Assembly: GCF_014651135.1 (NCBI RefSeq)
Contig: NZ_BMWH01000002.1
Span: 310,001 to 374,000 of the forward strand
DNA from: Streptomyces echinoruber
Lineage (GTDB): Bacteria; Actinomycetota; Actinomycetes; Streptomycetales; Streptomycetaceae
DNA length: 64,000 nt
Direction of reading: 5' to 3'
Part shown: one piece after another, positions 1 through 8,904 of the stretch
How the letters are laid out: the number at the start of each line of letters is the position of its first letter
Position numbering within the stretch: position 1 is the stretch's first letter
Notes under the pieces: model-generated
What the model was told of the DNA's origin: nothing
The model's database searches: none
Seen by the model: the letters and a program-made list of their open reading frames with translations, nothing else
Translations under genes and position numbers: made by a program

Positions 1-2
1 CC

Positions 3-782
3 ACCGCCGGGGAACTGCTGGACTGGCTGAACGAGGAGGAGTACCCCACCGCGCCGACGGAAACGGTGACGGCCGTACGGGACACGATCGCGGTGACCGC
101 CGTACGGGACACGACGCCGGGGACGGCGACGCGCGTGGCGCCCGAGCCGGGGGACCCGACCGCCGCGCCGGTGCGCGTGGAGTACTCCGCGTACTTCCGC
201 AAGCGCGGCTGTGGCTGCGCCACCGTCGGGGTGCTGACCGGCGTCGCCTTCTGGTGCGTGCCGCGGCTGGCGGGCGGCTGGAGCTATGCGCTCCTGGTGC
301 CGTTGCTGCTTCTCGGGCTGATGTCCCTGTGGTCGGGCCTCACCATGCTGTGGCGTCCTAGCCGGGGGACGGTCGAGGTGGGAGCGGACGGTCTGACGTT
401 CCGGAACACGGGCTTGGGGGGCGCCGACGTCTGGCGCGGCCGCTGGGACACCATCGCCTGCGTCACCCTGACGCCCGTCGCCTTCCGGAGAGCGCCGAAA
501 CACCTCGCCGTTCGTGTCGTGGCCACCCCGCCACCGGGCGCGGAATGGCAGGTGCCCCCGATCTTCACGGTCCGGCTGTCGGATGCCGAGCTGAACACCC
601 TGCGGACGGCGCACAGCGCACTGAACGGCACCGGAAGGGCCGTCGCCGCGACCTCGACCATGCTCTACACGGACTTCGAAACCGCCCGTCATGAGATCGT
701 CCGGCTCCACGAGGCCCTGCTCGCCCACGCCCCCGCCCGTTATCGCCCCGACGCCAACTTGGTTACGGTGCTGGGTCGTTGA
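3..782 (+). CDS. Membrane-associated protein of unknown function (5' end outside window)
   Basis: The reading frame is open from the left edge, so the true start lies outside the window; a GTG at 66 lies inside the frame and codons before it read as normal protein. After an Ala/Thr/Pro-rich stretch the visible part has two adjacent hydrophobic segments (around 55-70 and 75-95 counted from that GTG), then a soluble region resembling a PH-like or immunity-type beta domain. The C-terminus is charged and helical. I do not recognise the family. A partial, degraded copy of another gene's 3' end begins 15 bases after its stop. Confidence 0.7.
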   Translation, partial: TAGELLDWLNEEEYPTAPTETVTAVRDTIAVTAVRDTTPGTATRVAPEPGDPTAAPVRVEYSAYFRKRGCGCATVGVLTGVAFWCVPRLAGGWSYALLVPLLLLGLMSLWSGLTMLWRPSRGTVEVGADGLTFRNTGLGGADVWRGRWDTIACVTLTPVAFRRAPKHLAVRVVATPPPGAEWQVPPIFTVRLSDAELNTLRTAHSALNGTGRAVAATSTMLYTDFETARHEIVRLHEALLAHAPARYRPDANLVTVLGR

Positions 783-797
783 GTGCCGTGGCTCGGA

Positions 798-957
798 CGA
801 CGCCCTGTCTTCGTACGATGTCGGATGCCTCGGCCGGATGCCTCGGAAGAGTCGTGTACGACGGGGTGTTGACCGTGTCTCCGAGCCGGCTCCATGACGC
901 CCTGATCGCTCCCCCGGAAACGCGGGACGACCCACCGGGCCTCGGCGGACCGTAGCG
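798..957 (+). repeat. Dispersed repeat, copy 1: frameshifted duplicate of a gene 3' end
   Basis: This stretch matches 14251-14397, the 3' end and stop codon of the TIGR04222-type gene, with about ten mismatches over the 147 aligned positions. Copy 1 carries one extra 13-base block, a tandem duplication of GGATGCCTCGGCC, which breaks the reading frame. It therefore looks like a detached, non-coding copy of that gene's last 45 codons. Nothing at the borders looks like an insertion sequence. Confidence 0.8.
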
Positions 958-964
958 AGGCGCT

Positions 965-1267
965 CCGCCGGACTGTCGCCGTTCGGGCAGGGTCAGTCGC
1001 CACCGCCGCTGTCGCTGACGGACGAACCGGAAGAGAGCGATGTCCTTCTGGATGAGGCCGATCGCGCCGAGGAATTGGCCCGGGCTGCCCCCTCCGGTGA
1101 GGACGAGTGTGCCCGGGCTTCAGGGCGCGCCTGAGATCGGAGACCGAGTGGTGGGCGACCAGGCCGAGGACAACGTCGTATCGCCGCCCGGAGCGTGCGA
1201 AGTCCTCCTTGGTGTGGTCGACGGCGTGGAGGTCAACGAGTTTGGGCCGCACCTTCGTTCCCGCGTC
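965..1267 (-). pseudogene. Remnant of a zinc-type alcohol dehydrogenase / quinone oxidoreductase
   Basis: On the minus strand one frame reads a Rossmann-end segment typical of NAD(P)-dependent medium-chain dehydrogenases (VDHTKEDF, RYDVVLGLV, LRRAL). The frame then slips near 1115, and the next frame continues with GTLVLTGGGSPG and IGLIQKDIALFRFVRQ, the usual next block of the family. Only about 100 of the normal 320 or so residues remain, with no N-terminal catalytic domain. This is a truncated, frameshifted pseudogene. It ends next to the dispersed repeat, so both may reflect one rearrangement. Confidence 0.7.
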
Positions 1268-1271
1268 CTGA

Positions 1272-1889
1272 TCAATGCGGTGTCGGTTGCGAGGGGGGCG
1301 TGGTGGTCGTCAGGGTCGCGCCGGTAGGTTTCGCGCGAACGACTGCTTGGTCGCCGCGTGGCCCGAACAGGTGCAGGATTTCCACCGTGTTGGTGTCAGC
1401 GGGGCCGAACCAGTGCGGTTCCCTGGTGTCGAACTCGGCGACCTCGCCCGGGTGGAGCGTGTGTTCGTGGCCTCCCAGGATGAGGCGCAGTTCGCCCGCG
1501 AGGACATAGAGCCACTCGTAGCCCTCGTGGGTGACCAGCTTCGGCTCGCGGGGCGCGAGGATGTGCTTGAACACCTGCACGCGGCCCGGGTACTGGGTCA
1601 GGGGCAGGACGATGCTGCCGTCGCTCTTGCGCACAGGCGTGAGGTGTATCCGAGGGTCACCGGTGGCCGGTGCGGCCACGAGTTGGTCGAGTGCGACACG
1701 GTACGCCCGGGCAAGCGGGATGAGCAGGTCCAGGGTCGGGCGCCGTCTGCCCGATTCGAGACGGGAGAGCGTGCTCACCGAGATCCCGGTCGTGGCCGCC
1801 ACCGCCTGCAGCGTGAGTGCTCTGTCGCGGCGCAGCGTGCGCAGCCGCGGACCGATGCCGCCGAGGATCCGCTCCAGCTCTGTGTCCAC
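1272..1889 (-). CDS. XRE-family regulator with C-terminal cupin domain
   Basis: About 205 residues. An N-terminal helix-turn-helix (residues ~15-65; LQAVAATTGISVSTLSRLE is the classic XRE recognition block) is followed by a small cupin fold with HEGYEWLYVLAGEL and HPGEVAEFD, the two conserved cupin motifs. Such proteins bind DNA as dimers and sense a small ligand in the cupin. The frame stays open upstream, but the GTG at 1889 gives the usual family length. The gene is divergent from the MFS exporter at 1997, which it probably controls, and a 7-5-7 inverted repeat lies between them. Confidence 0.85.
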   Translation of the reverse strand: MDTELERILGGIGPRLRTLRRDRALTLQAVAATTGISVSTLSRLESGRRRPTLDLLIPLARAYRVALDQLVAAPATGDPRIHLTPVRKSDGSIVLPLTQYPGRVQVFKHILAPREPKLVTHEGYEWLYVLAGELRLILGGHEHTLHPGEVAEFDTREPHWFGPADTNTVEILHLFGPRGDQAVVRAKPTGATLTTTTPPSQPTPH

Positions 1890-1907
1890 GTCCTCCAGTC
1901 TCCGTTC

Positions 1908-1926
1908 TTTTGCGGTCTTCGCAAAA
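1908..1926. promoter_or_regulatory. Candidate operator in the regulator/exporter divergent promoter
   Basis: TTTTGCG and CGCAAAA form perfect 7-bp inverted arms around a 5-base spacer. The site is the only A/T-rich island in the 107-base gap between the XRE-cupin gene and the MFS gene. Its position and symmetry suit a dimeric HTH regulator acting on both genes. The symmetry is seen directly; the regulator assignment is inferred. Confidence 0.5.
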
Positions 1927-1996
1927 ATGCTGGTCGGTGGCGGTCGCTTCGCCCGAGGCTGACCGGGAAGGCACTCCCGGACGTGAAAGGCGGACC

Positions 1997-3385
1997 ATGA
2001 CCGCGACAACGACCCACCCAGTTCAGGCCTCTCTGAGCGCGGGCAGGCGCTGGACCGTGCTGGCGGTCTGCTGTCTGAGCATGTTCCTGGTGGGGCTGGA
2101 CACCACCATCGTCAACGTGGGTCTGCCCGCCATCGGGCGCGGTCTGGACGTCGGCATGCGCAGTCTGGAGTGGACCGTGGACGCGTACACCATCGTCCTG
2201 GCCGGTTTGCTGATCTCCTCCGGCGCGCTGGCGGACCGCTTCGGACGCCGGCGGGTGTTCCAGTGCGGGCTGGTCCTGTTCGGTGCCGCCTCGTTGGTCT
2301 GCGCGATGGCACCTTCGGTGGGCTGGCTCGTGGCGTCCCGCGCCGTTCAGGGCATCGGCGCCTCCATGCTCAGTCCCGTGGCCCTCGCGATCGTGGTGAA
2401 CGCGATGCCGGACCCGCGGGAGCGGGCGCAGGCGATCGGCATCTGGGCGTCGGTCTTCGGGCTCAGCATGGCCATGGGCCCAGTCACCGGTGGTGCGCTC
2501 CTCGCCGGACTCGGCTGGCGGTCGCTGTTCTGGATCAACGCTCCGGTCGTCGTGATCGCCCTGGTGCTCAGCTCGCTGTTCGTACCCGAGTCCCGCGGGC
2601 CGCAGGCGCGGCGACTCGACCTTCCAGGGCAGGCCCTGCTGACCCTGGTCATCGGCGTCGGTGTCGGCGTCCTGATCGAAGGCCCGCGTATCGGCTGGAC
2701 GTCACCCGTCGCACTGGCCGCCTACGGGTTCACGTCCCTGGCGACGGTCGCCTTCGTGCGGGTGGAATCCCGCCGCCCCGAGCCGCTCATGGATCTGCGG
2801 CTCTTTCGCAGTCCGCAGTTCAGCAGCGCCGTCCTGGGCGCCGTGACCGTCTTCGTCGCCCTGAACATCACGCTGCTGCTCAACACTCTCTACCTGCAGC
2901 ACACCCGGGGATTCACACCGCTGAGCGCCGGGACGGCGACCCTGCCCATGGCCGCCGGAGCGACCATCTGCGCACCCTGGTCCGGCCGTCTGGTCTCTCG
3001 TCTCGGACCACGCGTGCCGCTGACTCTGGCCGGCGTCTTCCTCTTGGCCGGCGGACTCTGCCTGGTCGGGCTCGACCGGCACACGAGCCTGGCCCTGCTG
3101 CAGGTCGCCTACCTGCTCATCGGCGTCGGCTTCGGCTTCGCCAACGCACCGATCACGAACACCGCCGTAGGCGGACTGCCCCCGGGCCGCGCCGGCGTCG
3201 CGGGTGCGATCACGTCCACCGCACGACAGGTCGGCTCGGCCCTCGGCGTCGCCCTCGCGGGCGTCCTCGTCGCTCATGCCGCCCCGGCGGCGCTCGCACA
3301 CGCGTCCCGCCCCGGCTGGTTCCTGGTGGCCGGCTGCGGTTTCCTCCTCCTCCTCATGGCGCAGGTACCACGGCCGAAGAGATGA
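1997..3385 (+). CDS. DHA2-type MFS drug:proton antiporter
   Basis: 462 residues with about 14 hydrophobic segments, the layout of the 14-TM DHA2 family (EmrB/QacA type). Motif A-like GALADRFGRRRVF follows TM2, and the motif C region around MGPVTGGALLAG in TM5 is typical of antiporters. LDTTIVNVGLPAI in TM1 is the hallmark DHA2 motif. The ATG at 1997 follows a GAAAGGCGGA ribosome-binding site. It should export an amphiphilic toxic compound across the membrane using the proton gradient; the substrate cannot be read from sequence. It is divergent from the XRE-cupin regulator. Confidence 0.92.
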   Translation: MTATTTHPVQASLSAGRRWTVLAVCCLSMFLVGLDTTIVNVGLPAIGRGLDVGMRSLEWTVDAYTIVLAGLLISSGALADRFGRRRVFQCGLVLFGAASLVCAMAPSVGWLVASRAVQGIGASMLSPVALAIVVNAMPDPRERAQAIGIWASVFGLSMAMGPVTGGALLAGLGWRSLFWINAPVVVIALVLSSLFVPESRGPQARRLDLPGQALLTLVIGVGVGVLIEGPRIGWTSPVALAAYGFTSLATVAFVRVESRRPEPLMDLRLFRSPQFSSAVLGAVTVFVALNITLLLNTLYLQHTRGFTPLSAGTATLPMAAGATICAPWSGRLVSRLGPRVPLTLAGVFLLAGGLCLVGLDRHTSLALLQVAYLLIGVGFGFANAPITNTAVGGLPPGRAGVAGAITSTARQVGSALGVALAGVLVAHAAPAALAHASRPGWFLVAGCGFLLLLMAQVPRPKR

Positions 3386-3581
3386 GCCGATGTCCGCCGA
3401 AGTGAATCAAACCCGGACAAGCGTCGTGTGGCGAAAGATTGGCGATCTGCTGGACTCTCGCTCTCCCTTTGCTGGGCTGTCTCTCAACAGCGGGTTTCTA
3501 GGGTCGTTGTCGTCCCCCGGAGGCCCGGTCTCACAGGCCTCTGAAACCGCAAGTGATTCCCCAGTCTTTGGAGGCACCCTG

Positions 3582-4001
3582 ATGCGTGCTCTGCCCCGTC
3601 GTGCCGTGCTGGCCGCTCCCTGCGCCGTGCTCATGTTCGCGCTGGTCGCCTGTGGTGGTTCCGACTCCGGATCCGACAGTTCCAAGGCGGCGGGCACCCA
3701 GCAGTCGGCCCAGGGCGCGGGGGGCGACGAGGCGGCAGGCGAGGCCGGTGACACCGACGACAAGACCGAGCCTCCGCTGACCGGTGACATCAAGCAGAAG
3801 GCCGAGGCCGCCGCGCTCGCCAAGTACCCGGGCACGGTCGTGAAGTCCGAGGAGGACGTGGAGAAGCCCGGCATGTACGCCGTGGAGGTGAAGCAGAAGG
3901 ACGGCACCTCGATCGAGGTCTACGTCGACAAGTCCTTCAAGGTCACCGACACCAAGAAGGAAGGCACCGAGGAGACCGAGGAGGCCGAGGACGCCGGCTG
4001 A
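3582..4001 (+). CDS. PepSY-like lipoprotein
   Basis: 139 residues. A signal peptide ends in a lipobox (FALVAC, Cys24), so the mature protein is anchored outside the membrane. A Ser/Gly/Asp linker leads to one PepSY-like domain (KAEAAALAKYPG ... MYAVEVKQKDGTSIEVYVD), then an acidic Glu-rich tail. GGAGG precedes the ATG. Similar lipoproteins often sit beside two-component systems, and here the response regulator starts about 430 bases downstream on the same strand. A role as an extracytoplasmic modulator of that kinase is inferred from position only. Confidence 0.85.
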   Translation: MRALPRRAVLAAPCAVLMFALVACGGSDSGSDSSKAAGTQQSAQGAGGDEAAGEAGDTDDKTEPPLTGDIKQKAEAAALAKYPGTVVKSEEDVEKPGMYAVEVKQKDGTSIEVYVDKSFKVTDTKKEGTEETEEAEDAG

Positions 4002-4036
4002 CAAAGAGGCCCTGGGGCCCTCGGAGGGAGAACCCG

Positions 4037-4216
4037 GTGCCGACCGAACCCGGGCACGCCTCCGTCGCCTCCTCCTCGGACGCCGAGGAGACAGCGATCA
4101 CGGCCGCGGTATCCGGCACGCCGACGCCGGTCGGTTACGGGGACCGCTTCGCGGAGGACGCCTTCGGCCACCCCTCGCCGTCGGCCGCGCACGCCTGGTC
4201 CGCCGCGCACGCCTGA
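4037..4216 (+). CDS. Possible 59-residue protein downstream of the lipoprotein
   Basis: A GTG-started frame of 59 codons lies 35 bases after the lipoprotein stop and is preceded by GGAGGGAG at good spacing. The product is Ala/Ser/Thr-rich with no signal peptide or membrane segment, and I recognise no family. The strong ribosome-binding site and same-strand position argue for translation; the lack of known relatives argues against. It could be a degraded gene end. Confidence 0.3.
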   Translation: MPTEPGHASVASSSDAEETAITAAVSGTPTPVGYGDRFAEDAFGHPSPSAAHAWSAAHA

Positions 4217-4432
4217 TCCGCCGACGCGGCGCCCGCGCCGGCTGCGGCCGCCGGTGAGGCGGCCCCCACGCCGTGGGCGCCGAGCGGAACACGCGGCACC
4301 GGACGTGGCGGGGCGCGCGGAGCGGCCGGACGGCACCCGCTTGTCGACCATCGTTCCGTACGTCTCCCCGGCCCCAGGCGGCTTCCCGTGAACTCTTCAA
4401 CTCCCCTGGCACACCTGTGCGAGCCTTACGCC

Positions 4433-5167
4433 ATGCGGTTGCTGCTCATCGAAGACGACGACCGAATCGCCGGCCCCCTTACCGAGGGCCTGGGACGCTA
4501 CGGGTTCACCGTGGACCACGTCCGCACCGGCGCCGCCGGACTCGCCGACGCCGAAGCTGCGCCGGATCTGGTGCTGCTGGATCTCGGCCTGCCCGACATG
4601 GATGGCCTGGACGTCTGCCGCAGCCTGCGTGCCCGCTCCGCCGTACCGATCATCATGATCACCGCCCGGGGCGAGGAGGCCGACCGCGTCGTCGGCCTCG
4701 AACTCGGCGCCGACGACTATCTCGCCAAGCCCTTCGGGGTGCGGGAGTTGATCGCCCGCATCCGCGCCGTCACCCGCCGGGCCGGAGCACCCGCGTATGA
4801 CCCGACCGGGCCCGTGGAAGCGCCGGAAATGCCCCCGCCGACGTCGGGCGCGCAGACATGGGGGCCGCTGACGGTCAACCGCCGCACTCGCGAGGTCCAC
4901 CTCGATGGCCGGCCGGTGGCGCTGACTCCGCGCGAGTTCGACCTGCTCGCCCACCTCGCCGAGGATCCCGGAACGGTCTGCTCCCGTCAGCAGATCATGG
5001 ACACGGTGTGGGATCCGCACTTCTTCGGCCCCACCAAGACCCTGGACGCCCACATCGCCGCGCTGCGCCGCAAGCTCGGCGATCCGGGCTGGATCACCAC
5101 CGCCCGCGGGGTCGGCTTCCGCCTGACCGTTCCCGGCGACCGCACCGCCTCAGAGGCGGCCGGATGA
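4433..5167 (+). CDS. OmpR/PhoB-family response regulator
   Basis: 244 residues. The receiver domain (1-115) has the acidic pocket EDDD (7-10), the phospho-acceptor Asp50 in LVLLDLG, and the Thr and Lys switch residues in MITARG and LAKPF. The C-terminal winged helix (from ~140) carries LTPREFDLLAHLAE and RGVGFRL. A Pro/Glu-rich linker of about 25 residues joins the domains. The start is the ATG at 4433. It overlaps the histidine kinase gene by 4 bases (ATGA), so the pair is translationally coupled. Confidence 0.95.
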   Translation: MRLLLIEDDDRIAGPLTEGLGRYGFTVDHVRTGAAGLADAEAAPDLVLLDLGLPDMDGLDVCRSLRARSAVPIIMITARGEEADRVVGLELGADDYLAKPFGVRELIARIRAVTRRAGAPAYDPTGPVEAPEMPPPTSGAQTWGPLTVNRRTREVHLDGRPVALTPREFDLLAHLAEDPGTVCSRQQIMDTVWDPHFFGPTKTLDAHIAALRRKLGDPGWITTARGVGFRLTVPGDRTASEAAG

Positions 5168-6609
5168 CCCGGCGCCTGCTGTTCAGCTACCTCGCGCTGG
5201 CCCTGCTCGTGCTGGCCGGCCTGGAGATCCCTCTCGGCTTCATCTACGCCCGCGGCGAGACCTCCCGCGCGTCGCAGAGCGTGGAACGCGACGCGTCCAT
5301 GCTCGCCGAGATCACCGAGGAGAACATCGAGAAAGGCCGGCTCGACGCACTGCCCGATGTGGTCGGCGACTACGCCGAGCGCACCGGCGGCCGCGTCGTC
5401 GTCACCGACAAACACGGCATCGTCCTGACCGACTCCGCACCGCACGGCCGCATCGGCGTGAGTCTCGCCGGCCAGCCGGACATCGCCCGCGCCCTGCGCA
5501 ACCAGCCCACCGTCACCACCACGACGGACAGCGCCGGAAGCGGCGTCCTGTCGGTCACCATGCCCGGCGCCTCGGGCACCGTCGTCCGCGGCACCCTGCG
5601 CCTGACCTACCCCCTGTCCGAAGTCGACGCCCGTATCCACCGCATCTGGGGCGCCCTCGCCCTGGCCGGAGCGGGCATCCTCGCCGTCGTCGCGCTGGCC
5701 GCGTTCAGCCTGGCCCGGTGGATCACCCGCCCGCTGCGCACCCTGGAAGCCGCAACGGCCCAACTCGCCGACGGACAGCTCACCCACCCGCCCGACGCCA
5801 CCACCGGACCGCCCGAGCTGCGCAGTCTGGCCGCATCCTTCACCCACACGGCCACCCGCCTGCAGCAGCTCCTCAAGGCCCAGCAGGCGTTCGCCTCGGA
5901 AGCCTCCCACCAGCTGAAAACCCCGCTCACCGCACTGCGGCTACGGCTGGAGAACTTCGAGCCCTACCTCGATCCACGCGCCCATCCCAGCCTGGACGAG
6001 GCCGTCGGCGAGGTCGAACGCCTCGGCCGCATGATCCAGGGCCTGCTCGCCCTCGCCCGCATGGAGAACGCCGCCACCACCACCGAACCCGTCGACCTCG
6101 ACGCCGTCCTCGCCGACCGCGCCGCGATGTGGGAGCCGCTGGCCGCCGAGCAGTACGTGGCCATCGACATCACCGGCCCACCGGTCGGCCACGTGTGGGC
6201 GATCCCCGGCGCCCTGGAACAGATCATCGACAACCTGCTCGCCAACGCCCTGCGTGTCTCCCCGCCCAGCACCACCATCACCCTGCACCGCGCCCCCGGC
6301 ACCGAACTCCACGTCATCGACCAGGGCCCTGGCATGAACGAGGCCGACCGCGAGCGCGCCTTCGACCGCTTCTGGCGCTCCTCCGACTCCCACCACGACG
6401 GAACCGGTCTCGGCCTGCCGATCGTCCGGCACCTCGTCGACGCCTCCGGCGGCTCCATCACCCTGCACCCCGCCCCCGGCACCGGCATCGACGCCCGCGT
6501 CCGGCTACGTCCCGCCACCGCACGCCCGCGCGGCCCGCACTCCACGCCGGAAGACTTCCGCTCACCCCACGCCCCCAACCACCGGACGCAGGTGGCTGAT
6601 CGAGGCTGA
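5164..6609 (+). CDS. Membrane sensor histidine kinase
   Basis: 481 residues. TM1 (about 5-27) and TM2 (about 160-182) flank an extracytoplasmic sensor domain of ~130 residues. A HAMP domain follows (WITRPLRTLE), then the dimerisation domain with phospho-accepting His249 in SEASHQLKTPL. The ATPase domain shows the N box (NLLANAL), G1 (DQGPGM) and G2 (GTGLGL). It phosphorylates the regulator encoded just upstream. The last ~40 residues are Pro/His/Arg-rich and may be disordered. No signal-binding motif is obvious; the PepSY lipoprotein upstream is a plausible partner. Confidence 0.95.
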   Translation: MTRRLLFSYLALALLVLAGLEIPLGFIYARGETSRASQSVERDASMLAEITEENIEKGRLDALPDVVGDYAERTGGRVVVTDKHGIVLTDSAPHGRIGVSLAGQPDIARALRNQPTVTTTTDSAGSGVLSVTMPGASGTVVRGTLRLTYPLSEVDARIHRIWGALALAGAGILAVVALAAFSLARWITRPLRTLEAATAQLADGQLTHPPDATTGPPELRSLAASFTHTATRLQQLLKAQQAFASEASHQLKTPLTALRLRLENFEPYLDPRAHPSLDEAVGEVERLGRMIQGLLALARMENAATTTEPVDLDAVLADRAAMWEPLAAEQYVAIDITGPPVGHVWAIPGALEQIIDNLLANALRVSPPSTTITLHRAPGTELHVIDQGPGMNEADRERAFDRFWRSSDSHHDGTGLGLPIVRHLVDASGGSITLHPAPGTGIDARVRLRPATARPRGPHSTPEDFRSPHAPNHRTQVADRG

Positions 6610-7025
6610 GATCGTCCCGCAGACGCACGAAGCGCACGGGGTACCTGGATCGTCGACCAGCTCACCCATCCTCCCCTCGGCCGAGAGTTCAAGGCGAGCC
6701 ACGAGGAGTCGTGCCCCATGCGTGCCAGGCGGTGCGAGAAACCACGGGAACAGCAAGCACCACGTGCGCGTCCACCGAAGGACCGGCGTCACTCCGCCAC
6801 AGATCAACCCGACATCCACCCGTAGGCAACCCAAGCTTTCCAGGCTGAGACCTCGGTGAGATCTCCCTGCCATCACTCCTGGGTCCGTCCGCCTGACGCT
6901 CAGTCCCCAGCCGGAGGGCGGGGCCTCGCGCCGCATTTCGTCAAGATGACGCGAAAAGAGGAGAACATGCATCCGCCTCCGGATCGGTCTGCGATCCTGG
7001 AGGCTGATCGAGAGGGGCCGCAGGT
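6610..7025. other. Intergenic stretch, no gene seen
   Basis: 416 bases between the kinase stop and the NUDIX start. A frame from 6967 reads into the NUDIX ribosome-binding region, but its codon pattern is not gene-like. I see no strong terminator hairpin, tRNA or repeat. Confidence 0.5.
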
Positions 7026-7559
7026 ATGGAGTGGAAGACCCACGGTGAGCGTCAGATCTACACCAACAAGTGGGTGAACCTGTGTCTGGTCGACGTCCAG
7101 CAGCCTGATGGGCGCAGGTGGGAGTACCACGTCGTGCGGCTCCGGCACCTGGCCGTGGCCGCCGTGGTCAACGACCGCAAAGAGGTCCTGATGATGTGGC
7201 GGCACCGCTTCATCACCGACTCGTGGGCGTGGGAGCTGCCCATGGGCCTGGTCGAGGAGGGCGAGACCCCGGAGGAGGCGGCGGCCCGCGAGGTCCTGGA
7301 GGAGACGGGCTGGCGCCCTGGGCCCATCAAGCCCCTCATCTACGCGGAGCCGGCCAACGGCATCACCGACTCGCAGCACCACGTCTTCCGCGTGGACGGC
7401 GCGACCTACGCCGGGCCGCCCACGGAGAAGAACGAGTCCGACCGTATCGAGTGGATCCCCCTCTCCGAGATCCGGGGCATGATCGACCGCCGGGAGATCG
7501 TGAGCAGCGGATCGCTGGTGGGTCTGCTGTATCTGCTCATGGACGAGGCGATCCGCTGA
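7026..7559 (+). CDS. NUDIX hydrolase, ADP-ribose pyrophosphatase-like
   Basis: 177 residues with a complete Nudix box: G(x5)E(x7)REVLEETGW spanning about residues 76-98. These residues bind the Mg2+ that cleaves a nucleoside diphosphate linked to another group. The N-terminal strand region and WAWELPMG before the box resemble ADP-ribose or NDP-sugar pyrophosphatases; the exact substrate is open. GAGAGGGG precedes the ATG. Its last 23 bases overlap the 3' end of the convergent XRE-TPR gene. Confidence 0.88.
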   Translation: MEWKTHGERQIYTNKWVNLCLVDVQQPDGRRWEYHVVRLRHLAVAAVVNDRKEVLMMWRHRFITDSWAWELPMGLVEEGETPEEAAAREVLEETGWRPGPIKPLIYAEPANGITDSQHHVFRVDGATYAGPPTEKNESDRIEWIPLSEIRGMIDRREIVSSGSLVGLLYLLMDEAIR

Positions 7560-8877
7560 CGGGCGGGAGGAGTTCGCGCAGCCGCGCCTCGAAGGCCAGG
7601 GCTACGGGCTCTTGCCGGTGCGGGGCCAACTGGTCGTAGAACTCCCTGAGATGGCCCGTCACGCGCTCCGAGGCGACCGCCGACGCGGGTTCCAGGGCTT
7701 GCGTGGCCGTGTGGCATGCCTGGTCGAGCTTGCCCTGGTCCAGCTGCGTCCGTGCCAGCCAGAACGAGTGGAACGCGCGTCCTCGCTGGTTGGTGCGGGC
7801 CTCCCGCCGCAGAGCGTCCGCGATCAAGGGCTCGGCGGTTGCTGCTTCGCCCAGTCGGCCATGGGCGATGCCCGTGTCCACGATGAGCTTCGGCTCGTCG
7901 AAGTAGGTCACCCATGACGGGTCCGGGTCGCTCGGCCTGATCCGCCCGAAGTGGCGGTGCGCTTCCCCGATCGCCCGGTGGGTGCCGGCGCGGTTCCCGA
8001 GGGTGGCGTGGGCGAACGCCTCGCGCATGGACAGCATCGACAGAACGCGCGGGGTGGTACCGAGGGCCGAGCGGGCCTGGTCCTGGGCGGCGGTCACAAG
8101 CGCGAGGGAATCCGCGGGCTTGTCCTGGTAGGTGGCCTGCAGGCTCATGCAGGCGAGGACGTTGGCCATGAACTGCCGGTCGTCGATCTCCTTGGCCAGG
8201 TGCAGCGCCTCGGTGAAGTAGGCGCGGGCCTGGTGGTACTGGCGGGCGTCGAAGTACGTCCAGCCGGTGAGGCGGGCCAGCTCGGCCGCGATGCCGTACA
8301 GGCCGTTCTGGATGGACGGCGGCCTGTGCTCCTTCAGCAGGCCGACGACGTACCGGAGCTGGCCTACGATGGCCGGCCTCAGCGTCTCGCCGCCGTGCTG
8401 GTCGTCTCGCCGCCAGTAGTCCTGGATGGAGGAGCGGAAGGCTTCGAGTGTCGCTGCGCTGAGCTTCGTCTGCGTGGCCAGGGCCAGGATGCTGTCGACG
8501 TCGGGGCCGGGTAGCGACGCGCGGGTCTGCTGCTCGGGCTCGGGCGGTTGCGGCGCCTGTCGTTCGGATACGGCGAGGGCCTGGGGCGTCTCCCACGGCC
8601 TGCGGGCAAGTCCGAGCATGTGTCCTGGGATGCGCAGGCCGTCGGAGATCCGCTCGATGACGTCCATGTGCTGCAACTGGCGCCGTCCTGCGATGACTTC
8701 GCCGACGCGGCTCGGGGTCAGATCGCACCGCCGGGCGATCATCGACGGGTAGATGCCGGCCTTGGTCTTCACCAGCCGGAAGACTCTGGCGAAGTCCCGT
8801 ACCCGACACGCTTCGATCATCTCGGGATCGGTGAGCAGCCTGGCAGGAAGTTCCTGCGGCCGGTCGGTGTCGGGCAT
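7537..8877 (-). CDS. XRE-type HTH regulator with TPR-like C-terminal domain
   Basis: 446 residues from the ATG at 8877. The N-terminal part (30-90) is an HTH of the XRE kind (PSMIARRCDLTPSRVGEVIAG). The remaining ~350 residues are paired helices typical of tetratricopeptide repeats (AYFTEALHLAKEI, LLKEH, AEPLIADAL). This architecture recurs in Streptomyces regulators that may bind small peptides or partner proteins in the TPR groove. It is divergent from the small-protein cluster beginning at 9002, with a perfect 19-bp palindrome between, so it probably regulates itself and that cluster. Confidence 0.85.
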   Translation of the reverse strand: MPDTDRPQELPARLLTDPEMIEACRVRDFARVFRLVKTKAGIYPSMIARRCDLTPSRVGEVIAGRRQLQHMDVIERISDGLRIPGHMLGLARRPWETPQALAVSERQAPQPPEPEQQTRASLPGPDVDSILALATQTKLSAATLEAFRSSIQDYWRRDDQHGGETLRPAIVGQLRYVVGLLKEHRPPSIQNGLYGIAAELARLTGWTYFDARQYHQARAYFTEALHLAKEIDDRQFMANVLACMSLQATYQDKPADSLALVTAAQDQARSALGTTPRVLSMLSMREAFAHATLGNRAGTHRAIGEAHRHFGRIRPSDPDPSWVTYFDEPKLIVDTGIAHGRLGEAATAEPLIADALRREARTNQRGRAFHSFWLARTQLDQGKLDQACHTATQALEPASAVASERVTGHLREFYDQLAPHRQEPVALAFEARLRELLPPVSGSPRP

Positions 8878-8904
8878 CGGGTGGCTCCCCACTGCGAGGG
8901 CTAC

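Noticed and set aside
6856..7077. 73-codon plus-strand frame upstream of the NUDIX gene
   Set aside because: It overlaps the NUDIX start in another frame, and its composition is not gene-like.
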